From a virus, in IMG/VR virus record IMGVR_UViG_3300025057_000004, positions 24,920-88,919 of that record: a DNA stretch of 64,000 nt; one strand, written 5' to 3'. The notes under the pieces were generated by a model. The model saw only the letters and a program-made list of their open reading frames with translations. It made no database searches and was not told the DNA's origin. Every line of letters starts with the position of its first letter. The first letter of the stretch is position 1. The position numbers were made by a program, and so were the translations under genes. Positions 1-7,714 of the stretch are shown in pieces.

Positions 1-1
1 G

Positions 2-439
2 ACGATCATATTCAATAATGATCTGTCCACACTTGAGAAGGTTACTGCAAATGTGGTGCGTTCTGCAAAGAAAGGTGAGACAAAGAAACAGCGTGATGAG
101 TTGAACTTTGACCTCCGCAATAGATTTGACAAAGGTAATATACGTACCATCGGTTCGTTCAAGATGCTCAAGCAGGGTGCAAACCTCAAAGGAGCAGACA
201 ACGTGATAATGATGTCATACTATAGTAGTTCCATAGATATGATACAGCGTATAGGCAGATTGCGTAAGAACGGAAACAAGAAAGGAAGCGTGTTCATCTT
301 TGTTACAGTCGGTACACAAGAGGAGAAGTGGTTCAAAAAGATGACAGAGACAATTCCTATGGAAGAGTTCAATGTCATTACTCATTTGGACATTGATCAA
401 TTTGTAAAGACCTATGGTAACACTACAGATGATAAGTGA
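2..439 (+). CDS. SNF2/SF2-family helicase, C-terminal part only
   Basis: The reading frame is open to the left edge, so the true start and the ATPase lobe with Walker A lie outside the window. What remains is the second RecA-like lobe of an SF2 helicase. It has the motif V-like stretch FKMLKQGANLKGADNVIMMS followed by motif VI, QRIGRLRKNG, where the arginines act in ATP hydrolysis. SNF2-type helicases are a standard member of the crAss-like replication block and probably remodel or unwind replicating phage DNA. The gene overlaps the start of the next one, implying one transcript. An SF2 helicase is confident; the SNF2 subfamily relies partly on context. Confidence 0.8.
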   Translation, partial: TIIFNNDLSTLEKVTANVVRSAKKGETKKQRDELNFDLRNRFDKGNIRTIGSFKMLKQGANLKGADNVIMMSYYSSSIDMIQRIGRLRKNGNKKGSVFIFVTVGTQEEKWFKKMTETIPMEEFNVITHLDIDQFVKTYGNTTDDK

Positions 440-623
440 TGTTCTCTGGTCAGATATGCTTGATGCTGATGACTATGAGGGTATTGCAAACTCTATTAAC
501 ATGAGAGAGGGTGTCGGTACCACGTGTGCCGAACATATAAGGGAGTTGATGCAAGATGAAATTGTTGATGTTCCTGATATTGATATGATAACACAGATGA
601 ATAATCTAAAAATTGTTTACTAA
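414..623 (+). CDS. hypothetical small acidic protein
   Basis: A 69-residue acidic protein (many Asp and Glu) with no domain I recognise. It begins inside the end of the helicase gene; an in-frame ATG at 429 would shorten the overlap from 26 to 11 bases and is equally plausible. Its position between the helicase and a second unknown gene, with no gap for a promoter, places it in the replication operon. No membrane segment or signal peptide is visible. Reality as a gene rests on tight packing and strand agreement. Confidence 0.55.
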   Translation: MVTLQMISDVLWSDMLDADDYEGIANSINMREGVGTTCAEHIRELMQDEIVDVPDIDMITQMNNLKIVY

Positions 624-636
624 TGAAGAAATACTA

Positions 637-1197
637 ATGGATATAATAGGTGTAAATGTGAAGTTGATGGAAGCGAGAGGAATGACACCTAATGAGGTCT
701 TTTTTCTTAAAGGTTTGTGTGAGAATATTGAATTTACAGTTGGAAATATCTGTAATATTAACTATCTTCACAGTCTTGGTTACGTTGGTGATGACGGTGC
801 TATAACCGATAAAGGTAGAACTATTGTAAAGGCTCTATTCAGAGAGAAGAGGAACTTTGTTCCACCTACTACTGATGAGATAAAAGAGCTTGCTGATAAG
901 TTCAGAGAGTTCTTTCCAAAAGGTGTAAAGACCAACAATCATCCCGTAAGAGGCAATATGACCAATATCATACGTAAGTTCAGGAAGTTCAAAACTGAGT
1001 TTCCGCAGTATGATAACGACACGATACTTAAAGCAACCGAAAAGTATGTCAAAGCAAAGGCGAAGGAGAACTATGCGTTTATGAAAGTAAGCGAATATCT
1101 CATTTACAAAGATGGTACATCCATGCTTGCTTCTCTTTGTGATGCTATACTTGAAGATGAACCTGAAAAGGATGTCAAGTGGGGACGGCATATTTGA
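637..1197 (+). CDS. hypothetical replication-block protein
   Basis: About 186 residues from the ATG at 637; a TTG at 613 would add eight residues and overlap the upstream gene, so I prefer the ATG. The N-terminal third (TPNEVFFLKGLCENIEF... LGYVGDDGAITDKG) has the helix-turn spacing and 'LGY...ITDKG' ending often seen in winged-helix domains. The middle is Lys/Arg/Phe rich. Its place directly before the DnaB-like helicase makes a helicase-loading or DNA-binding accessory role possible, but that is inference. The 3' end overlaps the helicase start by 26 bases. Confidence 0.65.
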   Translation: MDIIGVNVKLMEARGMTPNEVFFLKGLCENIEFTVGNICNINYLHSLGYVGDDGAITDKGRTIVKALFREKRNFVPPTTDEIKELADKFREFFPKGVKTNNHPVRGNMTNIIRKFRKFKTEFPQYDNDTILKATEKYVKAKAKENYAFMKVSEYLIYKDGTSMLASLCDAILEDEPEKDVKWGRHI

Positions 1198-2284
1198 TGC
1201 AGCTCTGTCTCAGATAAAACAGAGACAGGAAAGAGCTGCTTTAGGACATGTGAACTGCATTCCTTTTCCTTTTGAACGAACATCAAGGTTCTTTCCTGGT
1301 ATAGAACGAGGTACATACGATATATGTACAGCAAACTCAGGCGTTGGTAAGTCCAAGCTTGCACGTTTTCTGTATGTTATCGTCCCTTACACGTTCATCA
1401 AGGAGAACCCTGAGACGGATATCAGATTGAAGATATTCTATTTTAGTTTAGAAGAGAGTAAGGAAAAGTTCATGATGTCCATCATATCATATTGGCTGTT
1501 CGTCAAACACAATATGCGTGTGTCCATCAAGGAGTTACGTTCTGTCGGTAAGGTAGGCTACTATCTGCCTGACAGTGTGATTCAAAAGATCGAAGAAGCA
1601 AAGGATTACTTTGCTGATCTTGAGAAATACGTGACCATTGTGGATGACATACATAATCCTACAGGTATCTTCAAGACGATGAAGACATACAATGAGCAGA
1701 GGGGTAGTTGGACAAAACGAAAGATAACCATTGACGGTATTGAGAAAGAGGTCAATGATTCGTATACTCCAAACGATCCTAATGAGTATGTCATCTGTAT
1801 CACAGATCATATCGGTCTGTTGAGAACAGAGAGAGGTCTTACAAAACACGAGACGATAAGCAAATTCTCATCTCAGCACTGCATTGAACTGCGTAACAAG
1901 TATGCTAACATAGTTGTGAACGTTCAACAGCAGAGTTCAGATAAAGAGAAGAAGCAGTACACTTTCAAGGGTCAATCAATTGATGAGAAACTTGAGCCAT
2001 CATTGGACGGTCTTGCAAACAACAAAGAGACACAGCGTGATGCTGATAATGTCTTCGGTCTGTTTGCTCCTGATCGTTATCAGATGGAAGAGTGTGACAA
2101 CTATCGTGTTGATGTATTGCAAGATCACTTCAGAGTATTATTGATACTTAAGAGTCGTGACGGTGAGTCAAACATCAGAACTCCGCTTTTCTTTGACGGT
2201 GCCTGTAGTTACTTCAAAGAGATGCCGAGATCAGAAGACAGTACAGAGGTAGAAAAGGTCTACCAGTACGTACAGAACCTTTAA
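1172..2284 (+). CDS. DnaB-like replicative helicase
   Basis: A 370-residue RecA-fold ATPase of the DnaB/phage replicative helicase type. The Walker A motif ANSGVGKS lies at about residues 54-61, preceded by the usual 'PG..RG.YDI.TA' lead-in. A Walker B-like strand YVICITDHIGLL and a later NVQQQSSD segment resemble DnaB motifs 2 and 3. It would unwind the fork together with the primase encoded downstream. I chose ATG 1172 because the domain begins soon after; frame extension upstream to 1112 would only add a hydrophobic stretch overlapping the previous gene. No long DnaB N-terminal primase-binding domain is apparent, as in several phage helicases. Confidence 0.85.
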   Translation: MSSGDGIFDAALSQIKQRQERAALGHVNCIPFPFERTSRFFPGIERGTYDICTANSGVGKSKLARFLYVIVPYTFIKENPETDIRLKIFYFSLEESKEKFMMSIISYWLFVKHNMRVSIKELRSVGKVGYYLPDSVIQKIEEAKDYFADLEKYVTIVDDIHNPTGIFKTMKTYNEQRGSWTKRKITIDGIEKEVNDSYTPNDPNEYVICITDHIGLLRTERGLTKHETISKFSSQHCIELRNKYANIVVNVQQQSSDKEKKQYTFKGQSIDEKLEPSLDGLANNKETQRDADNVFGLFAPDRYQMEECDNYRVDVLQDHFRVLLILKSRDGESNIRTPLFFDGACSYFKEMPRSEDSTEVEKVYQYVQNL

Positions 2285-2295
2285 TTTTAAGAAGA

Positions 2296-3009
2296 ATGAG
2301 CGCAATTGGCGTGTTGGTCGTAGGACCATCAGGTGCAGGTAAAAGCACCTCAATGATGAATCTTGATCCTAAGAGTACATACATTGTGAATGTACAAGGA
2401 AAGGCATTGCCGTTTCCTAAAGGTAGAGATTACAAACGTGTTCCGAAAGGAGGAAGACCTGATTCAGGTAATATGTACAGCACAGATGATGTACCTACAA
2501 TTTTGCAGGTGCTTCAGTATGTGAGTGACAAGATGCCTGATATGAAAACAGTAGTGATAGACGATTGGCAGTATTGTGCTGCTAACGAGTTTATGCGTAA
2601 AGCAGAGGTGAAAGGTTTTGAGAAGTTTACACAGATAGGTAAACATATCTGGGAGCTTGCTAATGCACCTACTAACTTACGTGATGACCTTACAGTTATC
2701 TATCTTACTCACGAAGAGGAACTTACGGACTCCACAGGTGCTCGTAAGAAGAAAGCGAAGACCATTGGTAAGCTTGTAGATGATAAGATCACACTTGAAG
2801 GTATGTTCACCATTGTATTGTATGCAGATGTTGAGACAAAAGAAGAGGGTGGTAGCAAGAAACTATGGAATCACTTCGTAACTCAGAATGTGGGTGATAC
2901 TACTGCAAAGTCCCCAATGGGAATGTTCAGTGAACTCAAGATCGATAACGATCTTAAGACAGTCGTTGATACTATCAACGAATACTATGGGAGAGGATCC
3001 CAAAATTGA
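2296..3009 (+). CDS. Sak4-like RecA-family ATPase (recombination mediator)
   Basis: A 237-residue P-loop NTPase with Walker A GPSGAGKS at residues 10-17 and Walker B KTVVIDDW near residue 90. Later comes a strand ending YLTHEEE, the sensor-like position of RecA-core proteins. Size and motif spacing match the phage AAA_24/Sak4 group, single-domain RecA relatives that anneal or exchange strands with SSB. The SSB-like gene lies one gene downstream, and this pairing is typical of phage recombination modules. Only 11 bases separate it from the helicase gene, so they are probably co-transcribed. The P-loop ATPase is certain; Sak4 is likely. Confidence 0.8.
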   Translation: MSAIGVLVVGPSGAGKSTSMMNLDPKSTYIVNVQGKALPFPKGRDYKRVPKGGRPDSGNMYSTDDVPTILQVLQYVSDKMPDMKTVVIDDWQYCAANEFMRKAEVKGFEKFTQIGKHIWELANAPTNLRDDLTVIYLTHEEELTDSTGARKKKAKTIGKLVDDKITLEGMFTIVLYADVETKEEGGSKKLWNHFVTQNVGDTTAKSPMGMFSELKIDNDLKTVVDTINEYYGRGSQN

Positions 3010-3040
3010 TCAATTTTAATCTTTAATTATTAACTAAGAA

Positions 3041-3388
3041 ATGGAAAACTCCAATTCTAAAAAACAGATCTCTATCAGCGAGATCATCACCCTTATGGGA
3101 GCAGGATACACACGAACTAATACAGCTCGTAATTACAATCCAGAGATCGGATGTATTCAAGATTACTATGACCTACCGAAAGATCAGGTAAGACTTTTGT
3201 TCGAGCATCCAAAATTGGCGAATGTTAAGACGACAAAGGTTGTTGTTCCTATGTTCGATCTTGTAGATGACACTACTACTACAAGTAGTGAAGATGAGAA
3301 TGCCTCTGCTATTCCAGGTGTAACAGCTAATGAAGAGCCTGTAACAGAGACGTTTACTAACACTAACACTTATAATACTTTTAACTAA
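3041..3388 (+). CDS. hypothetical protein between recombinase and SSB
   Basis: A 115-residue protein with an ordered N-terminal half and a Thr/Ser/Glu/Asn-rich low-complexity tail beginning near residue 80 (runs of TTTTSSEDEN and TNTNTYN). I do not recognise a family. The stop codon overlaps the next start as TAATG, so translation is coupled to the SSB gene and a partner role in ssDNA handling is conceivable. A 31-base AT-rich spacer precedes its start, with no Shine-Dalgarno sequence. Confidence 0.7.
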   Translation: MENSNSKKQISISEIITLMGAGYTRTNTARNYNPEIGCIQDYYDLPKDQVRLLFEHPKLANVKTTKVVVPMFDLVDDTTTTSSEDENASAIPGVTANEEPVTETFTNTNTYNTFN

Positions 3389-4182
3389 TGGCGATCGGAG
3401 TAAGAGACAGTGCAGAAAAGGTAACAGGAGGAGTAAAATTGATGACAGGTGCAAACTTCGTATATGTCAAAGCAATTGCTCCATCTGTTGAGGAGATGAA
3501 GAATGTTCTCGGATTCGAAGAACCAAAGGCACCAACACCATCAGTTGATACAGACGCAGAGGGTAACACCCGTGTACGTATTGATATGTGGTTGAGTAGA
3601 CCAGAAGATGACTTCCTATATCGTGAGTCTTTCTTCATTACAAAGAAGGATGTAGTATCTCAGAGTGGTAAAGTTCAGTTCGTGAACAACTTTGCTCAGT
3701 TCTGTTATGCAGATCCTGAAGAAGGACCTCAGTATGAGTGGTTCAACAAGGAAGGTCTGAGAAGAGCTTTCAATGGCGAAGAGCAGTTTATGAACTTCAT
3801 CCGTGTATGGGTAAACCATAAGGGTGGTAAGAAAGGTGAGCAATTGTTCTTTGATAATTGGGATGCTATCTTCGCAGGTAACTTCGGAGAGATCAAAGGT
3901 ATTCTACAGATGACCAATGATGGTGAACCTAATCGTGTAGGCATGCTATTCGGTGTGAAGACAACTGACGATGGTAAGCAGTATCAGACATCATACAGAA
4001 AACTGTATGTACGTCCTTATCAGAATGCTGCTACTGAGTTTCAAAAGTCTTTGAACGATGAGTATGGTGCATTCAATCACGATTATCAAGGAAGCCTTGT
4101 GTGGCAGGACTACAATCCTACCGCAGTAAAAGACCCTGTGGGTTCTGAAGCACCAGGTGCATCAGATTCTCCTTGGGGATGA
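3388..4182 (+). CDS. single-stranded DNA-binding protein, crAss-like type
   Basis: A 264-residue protein that fits the SSB slot of crAss-like replication blocks. It has a beta-rich core with many aromatic and basic positions and an acidic, disordered C-terminal segment ending ASDSPWG. That ending resembles the tail with a terminal aromatic that SSBs use to recruit partners. It follows the Sak4-like ATPase and precedes the primase, as expected for a protein coating the lagging strand. The overall fold is not provable by eye, so the call rests on position, length and tail. Translation is coupled to the upstream gene by TAATG overlap. Confidence 0.65.
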   Translation: MAIGVRDSAEKVTGGVKLMTGANFVYVKAIAPSVEEMKNVLGFEEPKAPTPSVDTDAEGNTRVRIDMWLSRPEDDFLYRESFFITKKDVVSQSGKVQFVNNFAQFCYADPEEGPQYEWFNKEGLRRAFNGEEQFMNFIRVWVNHKGGKKGEQLFFDNWDAIFAGNFGEIKGILQMTNDGEPNRVGMLFGVKTTDDGKQYQTSYRKLYVRPYQNAATEFQKSLNDEYGAFNHDYQGSLVWQDYNPTAVKDPVGSEAPGASDSPWG

Positions 4183-4211
4183 TAAACAGTTAATATTCAT
4201 TATGCTATACT

Positions 4212-5150
4212 ATGCCTGTAAACGTAAGAAAAGAATTGAGTATCGAAAAGATACTCAGCAAAACATCACAGCTTGACATATATAGAAAGTACATCGGAGA
4301 TGTTTCTCCAAAGAAGATGATATCGTCACCTCTACGTGAGGGCGACAGTACACCTTCATTCAGACTTTACTATGGTAACAACGGTGATCTGCGATTCGTT
4401 GATTACGGTACAGGTATAAGAGGAGGAGTATTTGATCTCGTATCAATGCTTTATCCTTATCTCACTTTCGGGGAGTTGCTTGAAAAAGTATGGGAGGATC
4501 TGCAATGCAGGTCTCTCCCGCAACTTCCGATAGTATCAAACAAGAGGATAAAACCTAAAAGCTTTCCAACGATACTCATAAAGAAACGTCAGCCCACAGA
4601 GGATGATGTACAGATGTGGAAACAATGGGGAATCTCTACTGATACACTCAATCACTTCAGAGTAAGTCCGATATCTAAGTTCTGGATAGACAGGTCTTTG
4701 TTTAAATGCAAGACCCTCTCTTATGCTTATGATCTGTTCACAGAGTTTAAGATATACAGACCTCTTGAAGAAAGAATGAGATTCATATCAGGTGGTATGG
4801 AACTGCAAGGTTACAGATTGCTACCTCATAAAGGTGAGATATGTGTGATACAGAAGTCTTACAAAGATGTAATGCTGATGCATGAAATGGGAATACCTTC
4901 ATTTGCACCACAGGCAGAATCTATTGATGTGCCAGAGGATAAGATGGAGAGTATCATGTCACGTTTTGACCGTGTATTCATTTGGGGTGATCCAGACACA
5001 GCAGGTAATCTGTTCGCAGATAGACATGTTGAGAAGTATGGTGTAACCCCTGTATTCAATGATGACGGTACAAAAGACATTACTGATTCTTATGCAATGC
5101 ACGGTAAGTATCACGCTTATGGTATGATGGAAAAGCTGTTGGGTATCTGA
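4212..5150 (+). CDS. DnaG-like primase (Toprim)
   Basis: A 312-residue primase that makes RNA primers at the fork. Residues about 37-78 match the N-terminal DnaG zinc-ribbon region by layout (SPLREGDSTPSF ... DYGTGIRGGVFDLV). The metal-binding cysteines and histidine of the classical CHC2 ribbon are absent. The Toprim domain lies in the C-terminal half, with the metal-binding DxD in WGDPDTAGN (D260, D262). There is no separate helicase-binding domain. It sits after the SSB gene and before the junction nuclease, the standard order in this phage group. Start ATG 4212 follows a 29-base spacer. Confidence 0.85.
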   Translation: MPVNVRKELSIEKILSKTSQLDIYRKYIGDVSPKKMISSPLREGDSTPSFRLYYGNNGDLRFVDYGTGIRGGVFDLVSMLYPYLTFGELLEKVWEDLQCRSLPQLPIVSNKRIKPKSFPTILIKKRQPTEDDVQMWKQWGISTDTLNHFRVSPISKFWIDRSLFKCKTLSYAYDLFTEFKIYRPLEERMRFISGGMELQGYRLLPHKGEICVIQKSYKDVMLMHEMGIPSFAPQAESIDVPEDKMESIMSRFDRVFIWGDPDTAGNLFADRHVEKYGVTPVFNDDGTKDITDSYAMHGKYHAYGMMEKLLGI

Positions 5151-5170
5151 TGGCAAAGTGAAGTTGAAAA

Positions 5171-5518
5171 ATGGCAAACCGCAATAGAAATGCAGGTCAT
5201 TCGTGGGAGAGAGAGTGCGTAAAGCTGTTATCAGAGTTTTTTCCAGACGTTGTGACATCACGTTCGGAGTCAAGAAGAAGAGACGACCAGAAGGTTGACC
5301 TCTGCTACACTGACTACCTGAATGTACAGTGCAAAACACTGAAAGACCGTGTAGATTATATATCTGTACTTAAGACTATGCCTGTAGAGGAAGGTCAACT
5401 CAATGTGATATTTGAGAAGAAGACCACTAAAAGTCCTAAAGGAAGATTTGTAACACAGGGCAAATATGTACATATGACGCTGGATGATTTTATTAACTTA
5501 ATCCGTAAGACATGTTAA
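5171..5518 (+). CDS. PD-(D/E)XK Holliday-junction-resolvase-like nuclease
   Basis: A 115-residue protein of the archaeal-Hjc/PDDEXK type. It has an early Glu in HSWERE (E13), the catalytic Asp in QKVDLCY (D43) and the Q-x-K strand in NVQCKTL (Q53, K55), in the expected spacing. Enzymes of this family cut four-way junctions and resolve recombined or branched DNA before packaging. The context of recombinase, SSB and primase supports this. It overlaps the next gene by seven bases. A general nuclease role cannot be excluded. Confidence 0.8.
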   Translation: MANRNRNAGHSWERECVKLLSEFFPDVVTSRSESRRRDDQKVDLCYTDYLNVQCKTLKDRVDYISVLKTMPVEEGQLNVIFEKKTTKSPKGRFVTQGKYVHMTLDDFINLIRKTC

Positions 5519-5865
5519 ATCTATCAATATCATTTGCAATACTGCATACGTTTGTAACGGCAACATGCTATCAAGCAGTTCCTGAACAATGTGATGCAGA
5601 TCCGTATGTTACAGCATTCAACTACCGTATTGATCCTAAAGATCCATTATCACACAGGTATGTGGCGATAAGCAGAGATCTTGAGGCATTCTATTCACCA
5701 GGTGATTCCATATATATTGTGGGAGTAGGTGAGTATGACGGTATGTGGATGGTTGCTGACAGAATGAATAGAAGATGGTCTAACAGGATTGATCTTCTTG
5801 TAAATAATGATTCCTATGTTGACAGATTTACGGACGTAAGAATCATAGAACATGTTCGGAAATGA
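5512..5865 (+). CDS. exported 3D-domain (double-psi barrel) protein
   Basis: A 117-residue protein with a hydrophobic N-terminus (about residues 1-18, then TATCYQ) that looks like a short signal peptide. A 3D-type double-psi beta-barrel follows: an early T-x-Y-x(n)-CD, a central GDSIYIVG.G and a final DRMN.RW.NRIDLLV. In the 3D family that closing strand carries a catalytic-type Asp and the NRIDL signature of MltA-like wall lyases. The domain suggests action on peptidoglycan in the periplasm. Its place in the replication block, rather than with lysis genes, is unusual. The domain is fairly confident, activity is not. Confidence 0.6.
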   Translation: MLNLSISFAILHTFVTATCYQAVPEQCDADPYVTAFNYRIDPKDPLSHRYVAISRDLEAFYSPGDSIYIVGVGEYDGMWMVADRMNRRWSNRIDLLVNNDSYVDRFTDVRIIEHVRK

Positions 5866-6124
5866 ACTGTCGGAAACGACAATCTCCAAAACATGTGAAG
5901 TATTGAATCGTGACAGGGAATCCATTGAGAACTGTAATGTTAGCACATTGCGGTTCGAAGTGGAGGAACTGTACGATATCTCACATGACCACGTACTTTC
6001 ATCAGCAATGGCAGGAGATGCTATTGAAGCTGAGATAAAGTACAAAAAGAATGTTGATGAGCTGTATTCACTGCTTATGAACGATATTGAAGCCCACCTT
6101 GATACAGGTGGCATTTTAATCTGA
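5852..6124 (+). CDS. hypothetical small protein
   Basis: A 90-residue, mainly helical, acidic protein with no recognised domain. It overlaps the 3D-domain gene by 14 bases and ends 15 bases before the ubiquitin-like gene, so it is in the same transcription unit. No membrane segment. Function unknown. Confidence 0.65.
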   Translation: MFGNELSETTISKTCEVLNRDRESIENCNVSTLRFEVEELYDISHDHVLSSAMAGDAIEAEIKYKKNVDELYSLLMNDIEAHLDTGGILI

Positions 6125-6139
6125 CAAAAAACTATAATA

Positions 6140-6574
6140 ATGTCAAGAGCAATCTATATTAAATCAGAAGGTAACGCAAGACCAAAGAAAGTAACTGACT
6201 TCGAAGGAACTACATTCGGTGAGTTGAAAGCTCACGTAACAGATGTAAACTTTGAGAACGCGAATGTGATCATTCACTCTACAAAGACAACATTGTTCGA
6301 TGATACATCATTGATTCCTGCAGAAGGTGATGTCATCTTGCTTGTGGTACCAAAACAAATGAAAGCAGGTAATGATGAACTACAGGTATCTGATACCGAT
6401 GAGTTCAGCGACCTTATGGAGTGCTACAACGAGCTTGTAGATGCCTCATCTCGTTTTAACGAAGCACTTAAGGCAGTAGGAGAACTTATTGTAGAGGATG
6501 AAGAAAATGTTGAAGTTGGTGGTAGCACTCTTGCTGCTATTAACAGAGCATTCAGAAACTTCTCAGGTAAGTAA
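6140..6574 (+). CDS. ubiquitin-like (beta-grasp) protein
   Basis: A 144-residue protein whose first about 76 residues follow the beta-grasp pattern: strand, hairpin, one helix (TFGELKAHV), then strands ending in LFDDTSLIPAEGDVILLVVP. The 'DDT.L..GD.I.L..P' ending is typical of ThiS/MoaD/ubiquitin-like proteins. Residues about 85-144 form an acidic, helical extension with an internal Gly-Gly at 127-128. The protein ends FSGK, so a free terminal Gly-Gly is not encoded. The next three genes look like E2, JAB and E1 partners, which is the main reason to read this as the modifier. Processing before conjugation, or non-covalent use, are both possible. Confidence 0.6.
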   Translation: MSRAIYIKSEGNARPKKVTDFEGTTFGELKAHVTDVNFENANVIIHSTKTTLFDDTSLIPAEGDVILLVVPKQMKAGNDELQVSDTDEFSDLMECYNELVDASSRFNEALKAVGELIVEDEENVEVGGSTLAAINRAFRNFSGK

Positions 6575-6581
6575 TTGATTA

Positions 6582-6618
6582 GGAGACCCTTCTGAAATAC
6601 GGAGGGTCTCCATTCATT
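6582..6618 (+). terminator. hairpin between Ubl and E2-like genes
   Basis: A 9-base perfect stem (6582-6590 pairing with 6603-6611) with a 12-base loop, followed by a moderately T-rich stretch. It starts seven bases after the Ubl stop codon. It could be a weak intrinsic terminator or attenuator lowering expression of the downstream enzymes relative to the modifier, or an mRNA 3' end stabiliser. Confidence 0.6.
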
Positions 6619-6631
6619 TAAAACGATAAAT

Positions 6632-7714
6632 ATGCGACCACTTGCGTTTAAAATTAAGGGTGATTTCGGCACAGTATATATTACAGAGGGTGGTATCAAA
6701 GATGTTGCTCCTGAAGGTGTATTGTACGTAGCTAATATTCATCCTGATGATGACATCATAGACAGAGATAGTTTTAAATATCATATTATTTTGAAACATC
6801 TTTATGATATATTGGATCATAGATACAAATGTGATGGTGATATAAGTAATATTGATATTGATGTAAGGTATATACATTATTCTGATGCATATAATATCAA
6901 TATAAAAATGTATCATGGTGATATTGAGATCATTAATAGTTTGGGTCATAAAGCTTTGATCAAAGAAGTGTATACTAAAACGTTTATCATAGCAGATGAA
7001 AGAGGTATGAAGTTTCGAGATCTTAATATACTTCGCACTTGTATCAACACCATCGAAGCAGAAAAAAAATTCTGTCATTCTCATGCTCCTGGTTTATCAA
7101 CATTTCGACCTAGTTGGAGTTCTATGTGTTTAGGTGATTCTGAATTGTATAAACATTTCTTTAAAAGAAAGAGAAAGCATACAGATATGAGCCTTTATTC
7201 AGTATATCTTGATACTTATCTTGCTTGGGAGAGTAAAGAAGGTGGACCTTACAGCACTATTGAAAGTGTTTATAATTGTCCTATTAATGATTCAAGTGTT
7301 AATATAAGTATTGACGATGTGAATGTTGATAATCTTATATACAAGTATGCAGATGTGTTTCAAGTAGTTGATTATAACGGTAAACTTACCGTATCATCTG
7401 ACTTTATGAATCATATTGAAATAGAAGGTGTACGTAAGACCAATTCATATGGTAATTACTTTGATTTTGACATTTTTAAAACAACCACTAGTTATACAGG
7501 AGGTAATGATGTTGAATGTTCATCCGCAACATTCAGGGGTGTTCCGTTAAGAATGGCTATAAAGGATATTGACAAAGATGAACTGATGTCATATATGCCT
7601 ACTATTTATAACAGACCGCCAGGAAACCTAATGGATACAATAAAAAATAGAGTTTCTTCAATTATAAATCTTAATTATGAAAAAAGTAACAGAGAAGAAG
7701 TACGAAACGCTTGA
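6632..7714 (+). CDS. putative E2-like conjugating enzyme
   Basis: A 360-residue protein placed between Ubl and JAB genes. Residues about 147-170 contain FCHSHAPG, then MCLGDSEL (H149, H151, C166), with W199 further on. This resembles the HxH...G..CLG active-site block of prokaryotic E2-like proteins, where the Cys carries the modifier as a thioester. The N-terminal 140 residues are beta-rich and the C-terminal 160 residues are of unknown fold. The gene is visibly more AT-rich than its neighbours, which could mean separate acquisition. It overlaps the JAB gene by 38 bases. The E2 call is motif plus context only; a structure prediction is needed to be sure. Confidence 0.5.
   Translation: MRPLAFKIKGDFGTVYITEGGIKDVAPEGVLYVANIHPDDDIIDRDSFKYHIILKHLYDILDHRYKCDGDISNIDIDVRYIHYSDAYNINIKMYHGDIEIINSLGHKALIKEVYTKTFIIADERGMKFRDLNILRTCINTIEAEKKFCHSHAPGLSTFRPSWSSMCLGDSELYKHFFKRKRKHTDMSLYSVYLDTYLAWESKEGGPYSTIESVYNCPINDSSVNISIDDVNVDNLIYKYADVFQVVDYNGKLTVSSDFMNHIEIEGVRKTNSYGNYFDFDIFKTTTSYTGGNDVECSSATFRGVPLRMAIKDIDKDELMSYMPTIYNRPPGNLMDTIKNRVSSIINLNYEKSNREEVRNA

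Noticed and set aside
613-636. TTG start for the gene at 637
   Set aside because: Overlaps the preceding gene and an ATG follows eight codons later.
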